Shown here: piece by piece, positions 55,721 through 64,000 of the stretch | How the letters are laid out: each line of letters starts with the position of its first letter | Numbering within the stretch: position 1 is the stretch's first letter | Source of the DNA: CAVYXF01 sp963772335 | GTDB taxonomy: Bacteria; Pseudomonadota; Alphaproteobacteria; Rhizobiales; Rhodomicrobiaceae | Direction of reading: 5' to 3' | NCBI GenBank assembly: GCA_963772335.1 | Contig: CAVYXF010000005.1 | Coordinates: 310,001-374,000 of the forward strand | Length of the DNA: 64,000 nucleotides | Notes under the pieces: generated by a model | Database searches by the model: none | Told to the model about the DNA's origin: nothing | What the model saw: only the letters and a program-made list of their open reading frames with translations | Position numbers and translations under genes: made by a program

Positions 55721-56875
55721 TTAGTCTCGTTCGGGCGCGTCTTTGCCGGTCCGCACCGGCAGCGTCGACATCAAAATCAGTCGAACGAGATCACCCTGTC
55801 GGGTGACGCCGGTCTTTGCAAAAATATGCTTTAGATGCGTCTTGATCGTATTGGCGCTGATTTCGAGCAGATCTGCGATTTCCTGCAGATTTTGACCCTT
55901 GGCGATTTCGAGACCGATGCGCAACTCGGTCGGGGTTAAGCCATAAAGCGTAGCAAAAGCTTCGCCGGCAAAGTCGGGCGTCTTTGAGGTATCTTGCACA
56001 AAAATCGCGGCAGAACCTGGCATGCTCGCGAGCGGGCTGCTTCCTTCGCGCCAGCGCAGCGGCAGAACGCTTGCGAGAAGTCCGCCGCCGTCCTCGGCCG
56101 GAATGGCAACCATATGCGAGCCGATCTTCGGCGGCGCAACGCCGTCGAGGCTGGCTGCCACGGCATGGTTCAGCATATCCGCTGTCCGGGTGCGTGCGGT
56201 CGTCAGCTTGTTATTTTGCACGCGCAGCTCGCCGCCGCGTTCGATGAGTTTTTGCGCCGACTTGTTCATATACGTAATGCCGCGGCGATCGGCGAGAAAT
56301 ACGCCCGTCGAAAGGGCATCGACCGTTTGCTCCAGCTGCTGAGTGCGAATCGCCTGCATCTCAAAGATGTCGGCCATGGTAAAGGCCCGGCAGATATGCG
56401 GCGACAGCCAGTCGATGAACTGGAGGTCGGTTTCGCCATAGCGCGCCTGGATTTCGGTGCGCGCGACAGAAAACCAGGCCAGGCGCTTGCCGGATTTGAG
56501 CACCAGCACCCCGATCATGTCGCGAAACCCGGACGGCCTGATCCAGCGCAGATAGAAATCGTGCTCAATGGTCTCGCGCTCGCCGCACAGCATGGTGAGC
56601 GTCGTCACATCGCCGAGCGAGCGCAGATGCGGCCGCCCACCGGGCATCAGCTTGGTCGCGGCGAGCTTCTCGAAATAGACGCGCAGATGCGACTGGTCGG
56701 CGCCATGCTCAAAGACCAGGCTGCGTGTCTGGCTCCAGCGGTTGTAGACCACGACCGAGGCTCCCGCATTCTCACCGCTCGAGGAGATCAGCTTCAACAG
56801 CCCCGGCCAGCTCGCCGGCTGCAGAACGCAGGAATAGATCTGGTCGATGATTTTTGCCGCGGTTTCGGCCTTCAC
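55721..56875 (-). CDS. LuxR family transcriptional regulator with PAS-like domain
   Basis: A 384-residue regulator. The first 160 residues are a sensor region (QIYSCVLQPASWPGLLKLIS), residues about 175-290 look PAS-like (TVDALSTGVFLADRRGITYM), and the C-terminal LuxR helix-turn-helix reads YGLTPTELRIGLEIAKGQNL then IADLLEISANTIKTHLKHIF. The layout is common in alphaproteobacteria. It precedes the amidase on the same strand in the other direction of reading (amidase upstream), so amidase and regulator could be cotranscribed with a 42-base gap. Confidence 0.9.
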   Translation of the reverse strand: MKAETAAKIIDQIYSCVLQPASWPGLLKLISSSGENAGASVVVYNRWSQTRSLVFEHGADQSHLRVYFEKLAATKLMPGGRPHLRSLGDVTTLTMLCGERETIEHDFYLRWIRPSGFRDMIGVLVLKSGKRLAWFSVARTEIQARYGETDLQFIDWLSPHICRAFTMADIFEMQAIRTQQLEQTVDALSTGVFLADRRGITYMNKSAQKLIERGGELRVQNNKLTTARTRTADMLNHAVAASLDGVAPPKIGSHMVAIPAEDGGGLLASVLPLRWREGSSPLASMPGSAAIFVQDTSKTPDFAGEAFATLYGLTPTELRIGLEIAKGQNLQEIADLLEISANTIKTHLKHIFAKTGVTRQGDLVRLILMSTLPVRTGKDAPERD

Positions 56876-56917
56876 GCGATCACTCCTTGCCCGCGGGTGA
56901 TGCCGCCAACATGCCGC

Positions 56918-58381
56918 TTATTCCCAGCCGGGCGGCGCGGTGAAGCCATGGAAATTGCGCTCCAGATATTGCGCGAGCATCAGGCAGGTCTGATCGCCAT
57001 AGAGCGGACCGATGATCTGCACGCCGACCGGAAGTCCGGAGGGCGAGAGGCCCGCAGGCACGACCGTCGCCGGAAGATTGCCAAGCGTTGCCAGCGCTCC
57101 CCATGCGGTCGACTCTGCGACCGAGGCTGACTTTCCCTCCACGATGAAGCGGCGCTCGTGCCACTTCTTTCCTTCCTCATGCGGCAGCGCAACGGTTGCT
57201 GCGGCCGGGCAAAGCAGTACGTCATAATCCTTAAAGAATTCAGCCCACGCGCCGCACACCATGTTGCGCGCATTGTCGAGCATCATCCAATGCGCATAGC
57301 TGAACAGACGGGCTTCGTCCGCGGCATCGGCGGTCCCGCCGTCGCTGAAGAAGTATTGCGTGAGGTGCGACAGACGCGTCCAGAACTGTTCGTCCTGCCT
57401 GCGTGCGCTCAGCGGCATGGTGAGCAGCCCCATGAACACCCGGAACGCCGCCTGCATGTCGACAGCCGGCCGGGCGGTCTCGTCTACCTCGGCACCAGCT
57501 TTGGCAAGAAAGTCGGCTGTCGCCTGGATGCCATCCTTCACCGCGCCCTCCACGGGAAATTGCGTATGACCGTGCATTACCGCGACGCGAAGCCCGGCGA
57601 CATCCTTGCGCCGTGGTGGCGGCAAGTTGAGGGTCCAGGCGACCGCATTGGAGGGATCGGGACCAATGATGAGGGAAAGCGCGAGCCTCAGATCATCCGT
57701 GCTGCGCGCGAGCGGACCAATCACTGCAAGGTCGGGTTTGGGGCCAAGCCCCGGCAATACGGTGCCGAGCAGGTTGGTGATGCCGTAGGTCGGCTTATGG
57801 GCGAAAATCCCGCAATAATGGGCAATGCTGCGGATGCCGCCGCTGAAATCAAGGCCGATATCGAAGGTGGTGAGGCCGGCGGCTACGGCGGCGCCGGCTC
57901 CGCCCGCCGACCCGCCAGGCGAGCGCGAGATGTCCCACGGATTGCTGGTCGTGCCGTAAACGTCGTTCTTGGTGACGCCGCCGATATGGTAGGCGGAGAT
58001 ATTGGTTTTGCCGAACACGATCGCGCCGGCTTCGAGAAATTTATCGACTGCCGGGGCATATTTCGCCGGAAAGTTGTCCTTCAGCTCCGGCACGCCCCAA
58101 GTGGAGGGCATGCCGACGACGTCGAAGGAGTTTTTCAGGGTCATCGGAACGCCGTGCAGCGCTCCCCAGGCCTCGCCGCGGCGGAGAGCCTGATCTGCCT
58201 CCCTCGCACGCTCCTGCGCCGCTTCACCATCGAGTGCTACGATCGCGTTGATGCGTCGATTGAGGCGTTCAATACGCGAAAGGTAGAGCTCCAAAAGCTC
58301 TTCGGAGCTGAGTTCTTTTCGTCTGATCAGCCCGGCAAGGTCCGATGCCGAGCGAAAAGCCAGGCTGGGCATGAACACCAT
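56918..58381 (-). CDS. amidase signature family protein lacking the nucleophilic Ser
   Basis: A 487-residue amidase-signature protein. The catalytic Lys lies in MTLKNSFD (Lys83) and the cis-Ser in SPGGSAGGAG (Ser158). In the family the nucleophile is 24 residues further on, in GGSIR; here the text is DFSGGIRSIAHYCG, giving Gly182, with a Ser two positions earlier (Ser180). The rest (AHKPTYGITN, AVIGPLARSTDDLRLALSLI, LPATVVPAGLSPSGLPVGVQ) is well kept. Either Ser180 has taken over, or the protein is not a hydrolase. It stands upstream of the LuxR regulator. Confidence 0.88.
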   Translation of the reverse strand: MVFMPSLAFRSASDLAGLIRRKELSSEELLELYLSRIERLNRRINAIVALDGEAAQERAREADQALRRGEAWGALHGVPMTLKNSFDVVGMPSTWGVPELKDNFPAKYAPAVDKFLEAGAIVFGKTNISAYHIGGVTKNDVYGTTSNPWDISRSPGGSAGGAGAAVAAGLTTFDIGLDFSGGIRSIAHYCGIFAHKPTYGITNLLGTVLPGLGPKPDLAVIGPLARSTDDLRLALSLIIGPDPSNAVAWTLNLPPPRRKDVAGLRVAVMHGHTQFPVEGAVKDGIQATADFLAKAGAEVDETARPAVDMQAAFRVFMGLLTMPLSARRQDEQFWTRLSHLTQYFFSDGGTADAADEARLFSYAHWMMLDNARNMVCGAWAEFFKDYDVLLCPAAATVALPHEEGKKWHERRFIVEGKSASVAESTAWGALATLGNLPATVVPAGLSPSGLPVGVQIIGPLYGDQTCLMLAQYLERNFHGFTAPPGWE

Positions 58382-58507
58382 TCCGCCGTTTGCGCATAAG
58401 CCGATCTTATTTTTCTCGCCCCTATATGTAAAGGCAGAGAAGGCATTTCAGAGGCCGGTGTGGGCGATCTGCGGAAAATCGGCCGAAACGATGCATCAGG
58501 AGCGGAT

Positions 58508-59239
58508 TCACCCTCGACGGATCAAACGCCTCAGCATTTCCGCCTCCTCCCCGATGGCCGGCTCACCATGACCAACTGCAATAATCGCGGCGTCGATGTC
58601 CTTCAGGGCCTGCAAGGTCTTCGTGCACTGTTTGGGGTTGAGGTTGAGCCCCGGCCAGCCCAGGCTGAAATAGGGCCAGGTGGCGAGCGCATCACCGGCA
58701 AACAGGACGCTGCGCTCCTTCCAGTAGAAGGCGAGATGTCCGGGAGAATGCCCGGGGGCATGCATCACCTCCAGCGGGCCGACCCGGTCCCCGGTGCGCA
58801 GGAACGCATCGACGTCGCAGGGGGCATGTGGCATGAGGCCGAGCGCCAGCCCGAACTGCAGCGGATAGGCCTTAAGGGGCCGCTTTGGGATCAACGATAC
58901 AGGCTGCGCCTGACGGTCGCCGGCGATAATGTCGGCCTCCCATTCGTGCGACCAGATCTTGGCGCCGCTGAGCTTCTTCAGCGCCGCAAGTCCGCCGAGG
59001 TGAGAACGATGACCATGGGTGAGGATGATATGCTTCAACTCTTGCGGGGTCCGACCGATCGCGGCAAGCGCCCGCAGGATCGGTCCGCCATCGGTAGCAA
59101 ACAGCGTATCAATGAGGATGAGGCCATCATTGCTGTCGATCAGAAAACAGTGGCAATGTCCGCCCATAAACTGACCAACGCTATATACTTGCTCGGTAAT
59201 TCGTCGCGGAGCGCTATTATTGTTAAAGCTAGATGACAT
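58508..59239 (-). CDS. metallo-beta-lactamase fold hydrolase with altered metal motif
   Basis: A 243-residue MBL-fold protein: YSVGQFMGGHCHCFLIDSND, GLILIDTLFATDGG, the metal motif THGHRSH (74-80), APGHSPGHLAFYW, LFAGDALATWP and AVGHGEPAIGEE. The family motif is HxHxDH; here His75, His77 and His80 remain but the Asp is Ser79 (codon TCT), which normally binds the second metal. The protein may be mononuclear or specialised. The substrate is unknown. It starts near the divergent peroxidase gene and follows the amidase group. Confidence 0.88.
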   Translation of the reverse strand: MSSSFNNNSAPRRITEQVYSVGQFMGGHCHCFLIDSNDGLILIDTLFATDGGPILRALAAIGRTPQELKHIILTHGHRSHLGGLAALKKLSGAKIWSHEWEADIIAGDRQAQPVSLIPKRPLKAYPLQFGLALGLMPHAPCDVDAFLRTGDRVGPLEVMHAPGHSPGHLAFYWKERSVLFAGDALATWPYFSLGWPGLNLNPKQCTKTLQALKDIDAAIIAVGHGEPAIGEEAEMLRRLIRRG

Positions 59240-59327
59240 GATTGATGACTCTTTCTGGCAAATATAAATTTAACTTTGCATGCTACATATCACAGTGCAA
59301 ATGAGTTGATGAGAAAGATACTCTGAT

Positions 59328-61325
59328 ATGCTCAACAATGTTATTAAGCTAGAGACCGACTCGAGGTCTGCTGCACCAGAGCAGCTGGCGGCCACTTCAC
59401 CCGAGTCGTCAATTTCTACTGCGACGCGCAAGTCTTGGCGTCCTTCGCTCGGCGAGCGTATGCTGGTGGGCTTCTTCAGTATCGTGAATGCTCTTGTGTC
59501 ATGGCACCGTCTACCGCGCTATCTGGCGCTCGCCAATCTCGCAGCGTTCCGTATTGGCATGCGCCAGCACAACCTTCACTATCCCACGATCCATGGCACG
59601 CTGCCGCAGGGCGAGATTAAGGACGTGCCGAACGACGCTCTGGCATGCAGAAGGTCAAACGGGGCGTATAACGATCTGCGCTGTCCGGTGATGGGCACCA
59701 GAGCAACCCGGTTCGGCCGGAACGTTCCGCTCACCGAGGCTCATCCGGACGTGCCTTCATTGCTGCTCTCGCCTAATCCTCGCCTGGTGAGCGAACGGCT
59801 GCTCGCGCGGCGAAAATTTGAGCCGGCTACGGGTTTAAACATGCTGGCGGCAGCTTGGATTCAGTTCCAGATCCACGACTGGTTCAGTCATGGCGACAAT
59901 GAAATCGAGCGCCCTTTCGAGATTCCCATCGACAATATGGACCCTTGGCCACATGAGCGGCCGATGCGTATCCAACGGACGAAGCAGGATGAAACGCGCA
60001 CGCCTACGGAAATCCAGGCGGACCTGCCGCCTACCTATACCAGCACCGAATCGCATTGGTGGGATGCATCATCGATCTACAGCTCCGACGACGCCGTACG
60101 TGAGTTGTACGATCGGGAGGGTGGTGCCGGCAAGCTGATCCTCATCCCGCAGGACATAGACAGCCAAGGTCAGCCTAAGAAGGGCGGCGATGTGCTGCTG
60201 CCGGTGCATGAGCCAGCTTTTCTCCCGGCGACCGGCTTCAACTCCAACTGGTGGGTCGGGCTGGAGATGATGCACACCCTGTTCGCGCAGGAGCACAACG
60301 CCATATGCGAAGCGCTCCGGCACGAATACCCTCGCTGGGATCACGACCAGCTGCTGAGCACGGCACGTCTCATCAACGCGGCTCTGATGGCCAAGATTCA
60401 CACCGTCGAGTGGACGCCTGCGATCCTTCCCCATCCGGTGACGGAGCTGGCTTTGCGCAGCAATTGGTGGGGGCTAGCAGGTGAAGGCGGGGAGCGGCTG
60501 TTCAGCCGCGGAAATGAGGTTTGGCATGGCATTCCGGGGTCGGAGACGATGCATCATGGCTCGCCCTTTGCGCTCACGGAAGAGTTCGTTTCGGTCTATC
60601 GCATGCACTCGCTGATGCCCGACGAGCTCGTGTTCAGGAAGCTGGGTGATAGCGGATGGATCAAGCACGTGCCGACCGAAAACGTGCTGTTTGCGGACTC
60701 GCACAAACTCTTCACCAGCGAAGACAATATCGTCGCCCAGCGCATGCGGATGCACGACATCTTCTACAGCTTCGGCGTCAGCCATCCCGGTGCGATTACC
60801 TTGCACAACTTCCCGAATTTCCTTCGCGAGCTGCGGGTGCCGAAGGAAGTTCAACCGGAGCGCCGCGACTTTGGGCCGATCGATCTCGGCTCCATAGACA
60901 TCCTGCGCGACCGCGAACGCGGCGTGCCGCGCTATAACCGTATGCGCCGCCTGATGCGCATGAAGCCTGCCAAGTCCTTTGAGGACATTACCGACAATCC
61001 GCAATGGGCGCGCGAGCTGCGCGCGGTCTATGACGATGTCGAGCGTGTCGACCTTCAGGTCGGCATGCTCGCCGAAAAGCTGATTCCGGGGTTCGGCTTC
61101 AGCGATACGGCTTTCCGCATCTTCATCCTGATGGCCACGCGCCGGCTGAAAAGCGACCGGTTCTTCACCCGTGATTTCGGGCCGCGAATCTACACTCCGC
61201 TCGGCATTCGGTGGATCCAGGAGAACGATATGAGCAGTGTTCTGCTCCGTCATTATCCGCAGCTTGGGTCGGTCTTAATGCGGTGCAAGAACGCGTTCAA
61301 ACCCTGGGAGCCACTTCCGGAGTGA
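59328..61325 (+). CDS. animal-type haem peroxidase (cyclooxygenase/alpha-dioxygenase-like)
   Basis: A 665-residue haem protein without a signal peptide but with a hydrophobic N-terminal stretch (MLVGFFSIVNALVSWHRLPR). The distal His is in QFQIHDWFSHGD (His183). MMHTLFAQEHNAICEAL is the family helix with Arg-near-His chemistry, and EFVSVYRMHSLMPDE supplies Tyr424 and the proximal His427. The Y-x-x-H spacing is that of prostaglandin synthase Tyr385/His388 and of fatty acid alpha-dioxygenases, so fatty acid oxygenation by a tyrosyl radical is likely. Length fits alpha-dioxygenase (about 640). It is followed by a strong terminator, so it is a single-gene unit. Confidence 0.9.
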   Translation: MLNNVIKLETDSRSAAPEQLAATSPESSISTATRKSWRPSLGERMLVGFFSIVNALVSWHRLPRYLALANLAAFRIGMRQHNLHYPTIHGTLPQGEIKDVPNDALACRRSNGAYNDLRCPVMGTRATRFGRNVPLTEAHPDVPSLLLSPNPRLVSERLLARRKFEPATGLNMLAAAWIQFQIHDWFSHGDNEIERPFEIPIDNMDPWPHERPMRIQRTKQDETRTPTEIQADLPPTYTSTESHWWDASSIYSSDDAVRELYDREGGAGKLILIPQDIDSQGQPKKGGDVLLPVHEPAFLPATGFNSNWWVGLEMMHTLFAQEHNAICEALRHEYPRWDHDQLLSTARLINAALMAKIHTVEWTPAILPHPVTELALRSNWWGLAGEGGERLFSRGNEVWHGIPGSETMHHGSPFALTEEFVSVYRMHSLMPDELVFRKLGDSGWIKHVPTENVLFADSHKLFTSEDNIVAQRMRMHDIFYSFGVSHPGAITLHNFPNFLRELRVPKEVQPERRDFGPIDLGSIDILRDRERGVPRYNRMRRLMRMKPAKSFEDITDNPQWARELRAVYDDVERVDLQVGMLAEKLIPGFGFSDTAFRIFILMATRRLKSDRFFTRDFGPRIYTPLGIRWIQENDMSSVLLRHYPQLGSVLMRCKNAFKPWEPLPE

Positions 61326-61354
61326 GCCGCGAAACGCGCGGCCGATAAAGAACA

Positions 61355-61385
61355 GGTCCCGGCCTTTGCAGACCGGGACCTTTTT
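61355..61385 (+). terminator. Rho-independent terminator
   Basis: Perfect 8-bp stem GGTCCCGG / CCGGGACC with a 10-base loop and five T after it, 30 bases beyond the peroxidase stop. Confidence 0.93.
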
Positions 61386-61447
61386 CAAGGCGCTTCGTCG
61401 TGGCGTCGAGGCATACCTTCGCTTAACGCCTCTCCACCAGCGCTGCA

Positions 61448-61951
61448 TCACGCGGCGCGAGCGTTGATCTTGCTTTCCGCCATCGCGGTCAGCTTCTTGT
61501 CGGTTGCCTCTTCCTCATTGAGGTTCTGCTGCAGAAGGCGAACGACATCATCGTGGCCGAGCTGCTTCGCCCAGGCGATCAGCGTGCCATAGCGGGTGAT
61601 CTCATAATGCTCGACTGCCTGGGCCGAGGCGATCAGCGCGGCATCAAGCACATCCTTTTCGGCCACCTCGCCGGCAATCTCGTCTGCTTCCTCGATAATG
61701 CCGTCGATCGCCGGGCAATCCACCTTGCTGGGGGTCTGACCGATCATCTGGAACACCTGCTCCAAGCGCTTGATCTGGTTCTCGGTCTCGGCGAGATGGG
61801 TCTGGAAACCCTGACGCAGCTGCGGATCGTTCGCCTTCTCGATCATATCCGGCAGCGCTTTGGTGATCTCGTTCTCCGCATAGTACATATCCTGCAAGGT
61901 GTGCAGGAACAGGTCATCGAAGCTTTTAATGTCGCTTGAGAAAAGGCCCAT
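61448..61951 (-). CDS. YciE/YciF ferritin-like protein (DUF892)
   Basis: A 167-residue four-helix ferritin-like protein. It begins MGLFSSDIKSFDDLFLHTLQ, then DMYYAENEITKALPDMIEKA, THLAETENQIKRLEQVFQMI, DAALIASAQAVEHYEITRYG and NEEEATDKKLTAMAE. Glu and His residues in helices 1-4 are those expected of a di-iron site. Members are stress-linked and of unclear role. GAGGAGGAGAG lies before ATG 61951; a longer frame upstream lacks support. Convergent with the peroxidase. Confidence 0.92.
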   Translation of the reverse strand: MGLFSSDIKSFDDLFLHTLQDMYYAENEITKALPDMIEKANDPQLRQGFQTHLAETENQIKRLEQVFQMIGQTPSKVDCPAIDGIIEEADEIAGEVAEKDVLDAALIASAQAVEHYEITRYGTLIAWAKQLGHDDVVRLLQQNLNEEEATDKKLTAMAESKINARAA

Positions 61952-62162
61952 AACTCTCCTCCTCGGTGGGATTTCGTCTCGGATGCAGGCGCGCGTGGCG
62001 CCTGCCTGTACGTCAACGCCAGGCGATCGGGAAAGGTTTCGGCAGGAAGCGACGGGCGGCCGCCAGGCGCCGCAATTTGCTGTCACATGCGGCCAGTTGG
62101 GCTAATTGGGGCTCAGGCCAGTTGCGGAGGACACATAAGGCTGCGCCTTCGAATTGGCCCGC

Positions 62163-62570
62163 TCATTGTGCTCGTTTTGCGTGAAGGGATCGAGCTGACT
62201 GGAAAGGAAGCTCACCAGTTGCTTTGAGCCGATATTGCTGAGGTGACCACGGTCCACACACTGACATTCCACAGCGGTATGCAAAAGCCGATTCGCTGAT
62301 CTGGCGGGCTGACCAGCCCCAGCGATGGGCAACGTCGGAGAGAGCCGGTACGAGATGGTCGGCATGGGAATCTACCCAGACCACCATATCGAATGAGGCG
62401 TCGCGCCGCGGGGCGCCAAAATTACACTTCTCATCGTTGACGAGGGCTTTCTCGGCGCCATGGCATGTCTTGCGAAGCACCGGGCGCTGCCGGCCGGCCG
62501 CATACATCGCCGCAATGTCTTGTTCCATTCGCCAGGGGAAGCCGCCGGCGGCTTGTATGATTTCGCCCAC
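62163..62570 (-). pseudogene. SGNH acyltransferase C-terminal fragment
   Basis: About 135 codons hold one recognisable block: CHGAEKALVNDEKCNFGAPR then SFDMVVWVDSHADHLVPALS, which resembles the SGNH hydrolase half of OafA-type acyltransferases (usual text WGDSHA; here Gly is Val). The membrane acyltransferase half is missing upstream, and after QISESA homology is lost. The surrounding 62103-62738 region holds no other credible gene. I read it as a decayed relic; a plus-strand frame at 62460-62726 has no family look. Confidence 0.5.
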
Positions 62571-62738
62571 GGCGTCGAGCCGGTAAGCGAGAGGAACGAT
62601 CAGCGTGACATTCTATCTTTCACGCTTCGCTGCCGGAAGGAATCGCCGAAGGAGCGTATCAAACGCATGTTCGCAGCGGCGCGCGGTGTCGAGGATGCCT
62701 GGCTCGTCGAGACGTCCTATCTCTGAGCGGCTTCTCGC

Positions 62739-64000
62739 TTATTCGATGGTATAGAGATAGGCCGCGATATTGCGGGCATCCTCCTCGCTCAGGCCGATAT
62801 CGGGCATGGCATTGCCCGGCACGACCGCCTGCGGCCTGCGCAGCCAACGCACCAGATTGTCCGGCGTGTTCGGCAGCATGCCGGCGATGATGGTGCGCTT
62901 GCGGAAATTGGTGAGGGGCGGTCCGACCATCCCATTGGCACGCGCGATGCCCGGAATCTTATGACAGGTGCTGCAGCCGACGGATGTGATCAGCTTTTCG
63001 CCGCGATCCGGGTCGCCGATTTGGGCGGCACCGGACTGGCGTGCGAGCGGGGCGTCACAGCCGGCGAGCGGAAGAATCGCCAGTAGGCAAAGCAGCGGCG
63101 CAAGCGGCCGGAGGCGCAAGGCTCGCCGCTCCGCATCGTCCAGCCAGCGGAACAGCAGCATCGAGACAGCGGCGAGATAGGCGAAACCGCCGGGGATCCA
63201 CATGATCAGGCCGCCCAGTTGCTGATCCTCGACGAGGGTCAGGCCCCATTCGGCGACGCCTGAAGCGTGTCCTCCATAGAGCGGCCGCGAGGTTAGGATC
63301 ATCAGCGCGCCGGGCAGACCGCTGACTACGGCAGCGGTCGCGACGAATAGGAGTGCTGCGCCATAATCCAGACGCCTGCGGCCGAGCGGCTCGATCACGA
63401 TAGACCAGAAGGCATAAGCGGTCACGACAAAGAACAGATGCTCCAGGATATGGACCGCTTCATTGCGGAGTGCCCATTCGTAAGGGCCTGGAAGATGCCA
63501 GAATACGAAGGCGCCGCAGAACCAGCTCCAGATCGCGATCGGGCTGGTGAGAAGCGGCTGCAGTAGCGCGCCGCTCCCGTGCGTCCACCACGTGCCGAGG
63601 GGCTTGCGGACAGATGCGGGCAGTGCCCAGAAAACCACCATACCGGCACGCGCGAGAACCAGGAGCGGCGCAACGACCAGCATCAGGGTCAAATGTTGGG
63701 CCATATGTGCCGAGAACAGCTCATCGGCGAGATGGTCGAGGGGCCCGGTGAGCACAGCAAGCGCAACGCCGACAGCCGCGGCGAAGGCTGCGCCGGCTCC
63801 CGGGGTCGCAACGCGAGTACCGGAGCGGCGGCGCATATTGCGGAAACCCAGGAGATAGATAAGGCTTGCCGCCGCCATCAGCGAAAATCCCCAGGGCTCG
63901 AGCGGAAACCAGCCTTCGCCCGCTTCCGCGCCCGCATGAGCCAAGGCGGCGACGGGCCAGGCTGCCGCTGAGATGCCAGCGATTGTGACGATCAGCGCCC
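62739..64000 (-). CDS. CtaG-like assembly protein fused to cytochrome c (5' end beyond window)
   Basis: At least 420 residues. At the window edge the frame is still open and reads as a signal peptide (TIAGISAAAWPVAALAHAG), so the start lies beyond 64000. The first about 290 residues are a caa3_CtaG-type membrane domain with seven hydrophobic helices: DELFSAHMAQHLTLMLVVAP, FVFWHLPGPYEWALRNEAVH, ILEHLFFVVTAYAFW, MWIPGGFAYLAA. A lipobox-like LPLAGCDAPL follows, then a class I cytochrome c with CSTCH and a late Met in GNAMPDIGLSEED. CtaG-type proteins aid copper insertion into cytochrome oxidase; a tethered haem would be unusual. Confidence 0.88.
   Translation of the reverse strand, partial: ALIVTIAGISAAAWPVAALAHAGAEAGEGWFPLEPWGFSLMAAASLIYLLGFRNMRRRSGTRVATPGAGAAFAAAVGVALAVLTGPLDHLADELFSAHMAQHLTLMLVVAPLLVLARAGMVVFWALPASVRKPLGTWWTHGSGALLQPLLTSPIAIWSWFCGAFVFWHLPGPYEWALRNEAVHILEHLFFVVTAYAFWSIVIEPLGRRRLDYGAALLFVATAAVVSGLPGALMILTSRPLYGGHASGVAEWGLTLVEDQQLGGLIMWIPGGFAYLAAVSMLLFRWLDDAERRALRLRPLAPLLCLLAILPLAGCDAPLARQSGAAQIGDPDRGEKLITSVGCSTCHKIPGIARANGMVGPPLTNFRKRTIIAGMLPNTPDNLVRWLRRPQAVVPGNAMPDIGLSEEDARNIAAYLYTIE

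Noticed and set aside
57158..58399. 413-codon plus-strand frame
   Set aside because: Antisense to the amidase, which has recognisable motifs over its full length.
62460..62726. 88-codon plus-strand frame
   Set aside because: It lies antisense to the SGNH remnant and lacks a ribosome-binding site; it may be part of the same decayed stretch.

Overview
The window is GC-rich chromosomal DNA from an alphaproteobacterium, most likely of the order Hyphomicrobiales (Rhizobiales). The evidence is a complete 16S-tRNA-Ile(GAT)-tRNA-Ala(TGC)-23S-5S operon with an enlarged helix-9 insertion in the 23S gene, the coaD-ppi-ppi-queA-tgt order, and the many Liv-type ABC transporter and FAH/amidohydrolase genes. 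I cannot name the genus from sequence alone.

Region 1 (1-11.0 kb) is a gene graveyard. After an intact divergent pair (lipocalin-like protein, LysR regulator) come an orphan LivF-type ATPase whose Walker B Asp is Ala, a SrpA-type catalase with one in-frame amber stop, a group II intron with its maturase, the first 33 codons of an integrase, the C-terminal part of an MFS transporter, an IS630 transposase frameshifted by a palindromic repeat, a truncated methyltransferase, and a collapsed NAD-type formate dehydrogenase locus (fdsR, fdsA and fdsD remain as pseudogenes; no fdsG, fdsB or clear fdsC).

Region 2 (11.3-21.2 kb) is housekeeping: a LysE exporter, coaD, two cyclophilins, queA-tgt (queuosine tRNA modification), a 902-residue secreted or anchored protein with 25-residue Ala/Pro/Glu repeats, and a membrane-anchored M23 peptidase. 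Region 3 (21.6-27.1 kb) is the rRNA operon with promoter, boxA-like leader and terminator. Region 4 (27.2-31.6 kb) is a nested transposon: an IS66 element with recognisable ends and a near-perfect 8-bp target duplication, carrying an IS256 element and an IS3 fragment, all with broken transposases.

Region 5 (31.6-42.2 kb) mixes small membrane and periplasmic proteins, a TIGR01777 epimerase, a Na+/H+ antiporter, a flavocytochrome c sulfide dehydrogenase pair (flavoprotein frameshifted), a secreted cupin, and an operon of two SRPBCC proteins, a DUF6886-like protein and a quinone oxidoreductase.

Region 6 (42.2-59.2 kb) is the most distinctive part. One minus-strand operon runs from a fumarylacetoacetase-family enzyme through an alpha/beta hydrolase, an amidohydrolase, LivH, LivM, a substrate-binding protein and LivG to a LivF ATPase fused to a Tm-1-like (UPF0261) domain, and then to the matching TIM-barrel partner. 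A SPFH/flotillin gene follows. A divergent GntR regulator, a LuxR regulator, an amidase lacking the usual nucleophilic Ser and an MBL hydrolase lacking the usual Asp sit beside it. I infer uptake and hydrolysis of an unidentified amide, ester or ring compound.

Region 7 (59.3-64 kb) holds a cyclooxygenase/alpha-dioxygenase-like haem peroxidase, a YciE/YciF ferritin-like protein, an SGNH acyltransferase fragment, and a CtaG-cytochrome c fusion that runs off the right edge.

Two dispersed repeat families recur (a roughly 55-bp CCTCACCC/CTCTCCCG element, mostly in inverted pairs, and a GTCATTCCCGC-type palindrome). Several otherwise good genes carry single-base frameshifts; real decay and assembly error cannot be separated by reading alone.
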